Assembly: GCA_017560605.1 (NCBI GenBank)
Contig: JAFZEQ010000048.1
Location: forward strand, 1 to 6,109
Source: Paludibacteraceae bacterium
Lineage (GTDB): Bacteria; Bacteroidota; Bacteroidia; Bacteroidales; Paludibacteraceae
Direction of reading: 5' to 3'
Length of the DNA stretch: 6,109 nt
Shown here: in pieces, positions 5,709 through 6,109 of the stretch
Layout of the letters: the number at the start of each line of letters is the position of its first letter
Numbering within the stretch: the stretch's first letter is position 1
Program-made: the position numbers and the translations under genes
The notes under the pieces: generated by a model
Told to the model about the DNA's origin: nothing
The model's database searches: none
What the model saw: the letters and a program-made list of their open reading frames with translations, nothing else

Positions 5709-5765
5709 ATGAAACGCTTTACATTTATTTTTGCTTTGTTATTAGCAACCACCACTATGATGGCG
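5709..5765 (+). other. Signal peptide of third LRR protein
   Basis: A basic KR, then the hydrophobic [10 protein letters not shown], then TTTMMA and the predicted signal peptidase I cut before Glu20. The TMMA ending matches the previous gene's signal peptide, but the IITLA repeats are absent. Confidence 0.82.
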
Positions 5766-6109
5766 GAGACGTTTACAATTGGTAAGCTAGAGTTCCAGAC
5801 TTTGTCTGATACAGAGGTTGAGCTTGTAGATGCTGATAAAGGTATTACAAACCTTGATCTTAACTCAGCCATCACTTATCAAGGCAAATCATACAGCGTG
5901 ACGAGTATTGGAGAGTATGCGTTCTCTGGTTGCTCTAGTTTGACTTCAATCACTATCCCTAATAGCGTAGAGAGTATTGGAGATGATGCGTTCTATGGTT
6001 GCTCTGGTTTGACTTCGATCACTATCCCTAACAGCGTAACGAGTATAGGCGAGACGGTGTTCGCTAATTGCTCTAGTTTGAAGTCTGTTACCATACCTAA
6101 TAGTGTAAC
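5709..6109 (+). CDS. Third exported LRR_5/BspA-like protein, 3'-partial
   Basis: The frame is open from the ATG at 5709 to the right edge: 133 full codons, the rest outside. Residues 1-19 are a Sec signal peptide ([19 protein letters not shown], cleavage before ET) with an ordinary-length core and no lipobox. Residues 20-65 form a BspA lead-in ([20 protein letters not shown], then [10 protein letters not shown]). From [12 protein letters not shown] onward the standard 69-bp repeats begin, the first full unit at 5940; two full units and part of a third are visible. It starts 24 bases after the stop of the preceding LRR gene, with no separate promoter seen, so co-transcription is likely. The start context (ATAACACAATG) is A-rich without a Shine-Dalgarno sequence. 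The role is presumably that of other exported BspA-like proteins; total length and cap cannot be seen. Confidence 0.92.
   Translation, partial: MKRFTFIFALLLATTTMMAETFTIGKLEFQTLSDTEVELVDADKGITNLDLNSAITYQGKSYSVTSIGEYAFSGCSSLTSITIPNSVESIGDDAFYGCSGLTSITIPNSVTSIGETVFANCSSLKSVTIPNSV

Overview
The window looks like chromosomal DNA from a Bacteroidales bacterium (Prevotella/Bacteroides-type, gut, rumen or oral). Four observations support this: BspA-like leucine-rich repeat proteins, a DUF4143-type ATPase, start codons without Shine-Dalgarno sequences, and a textbook Bacteroidetes promoter (TTG, 20 bases, TAnnTTTG). Genus assignment is an inference. All genes lie on the + strand.

Layout. (1) Positions 1-1076 hold the body of an AAA+ ATPase with a C-terminal DUF4143/nuclease-like region. 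Its start lies before the window, but the Walker A loop is just inside the left edge. (2) Twelve bases later, 1089-3704 encodes an 871-residue LRR_5/BspA-like protein without a signal peptide. A PEGA-like N-terminal domain is followed by 24 leucine-rich repeats and a C-terminal cap. (3) The 153-base gap 3705-3857 carries a strong promoter match. Its 5' leader is made almost entirely of ten copies of an 8-bp repeat. (4) 3858-5684 encodes a 608-residue exported BspA-like protein. Its signal peptide contains an in-frame 15-bp tandem repeat. (5) After 24 bases a third BspA-like gene starts at 5709 and runs off the right edge.

How the genes work together. The second and third LRR genes are probably one transcription unit from the 3760-3767 promoter. 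The first LRR gene may be read through from the ATPase. The three LRR genes are tandem paralogues built from the same 69-bp unit. The two complete ones also share three longer modules (A, B, C), in the order A-B-C-C in the first and C-B-A-C in the second. Patchy DNA similarity among these copies suggests recombination or gene conversion. BspA-like proteins are known for adhesion and host or bacterial interaction, but no ligand can be read from the sequence.

The families are known, so I do not claim a wholly new system. The parts most worth a second look are the 8-bp-repeat leader, the variable-number-type repeat in the signal peptide, the leaderless PEGA-like/LRR fusion, and the restriction of variation to a few positions per repeat on a nearly invariant scaffold.
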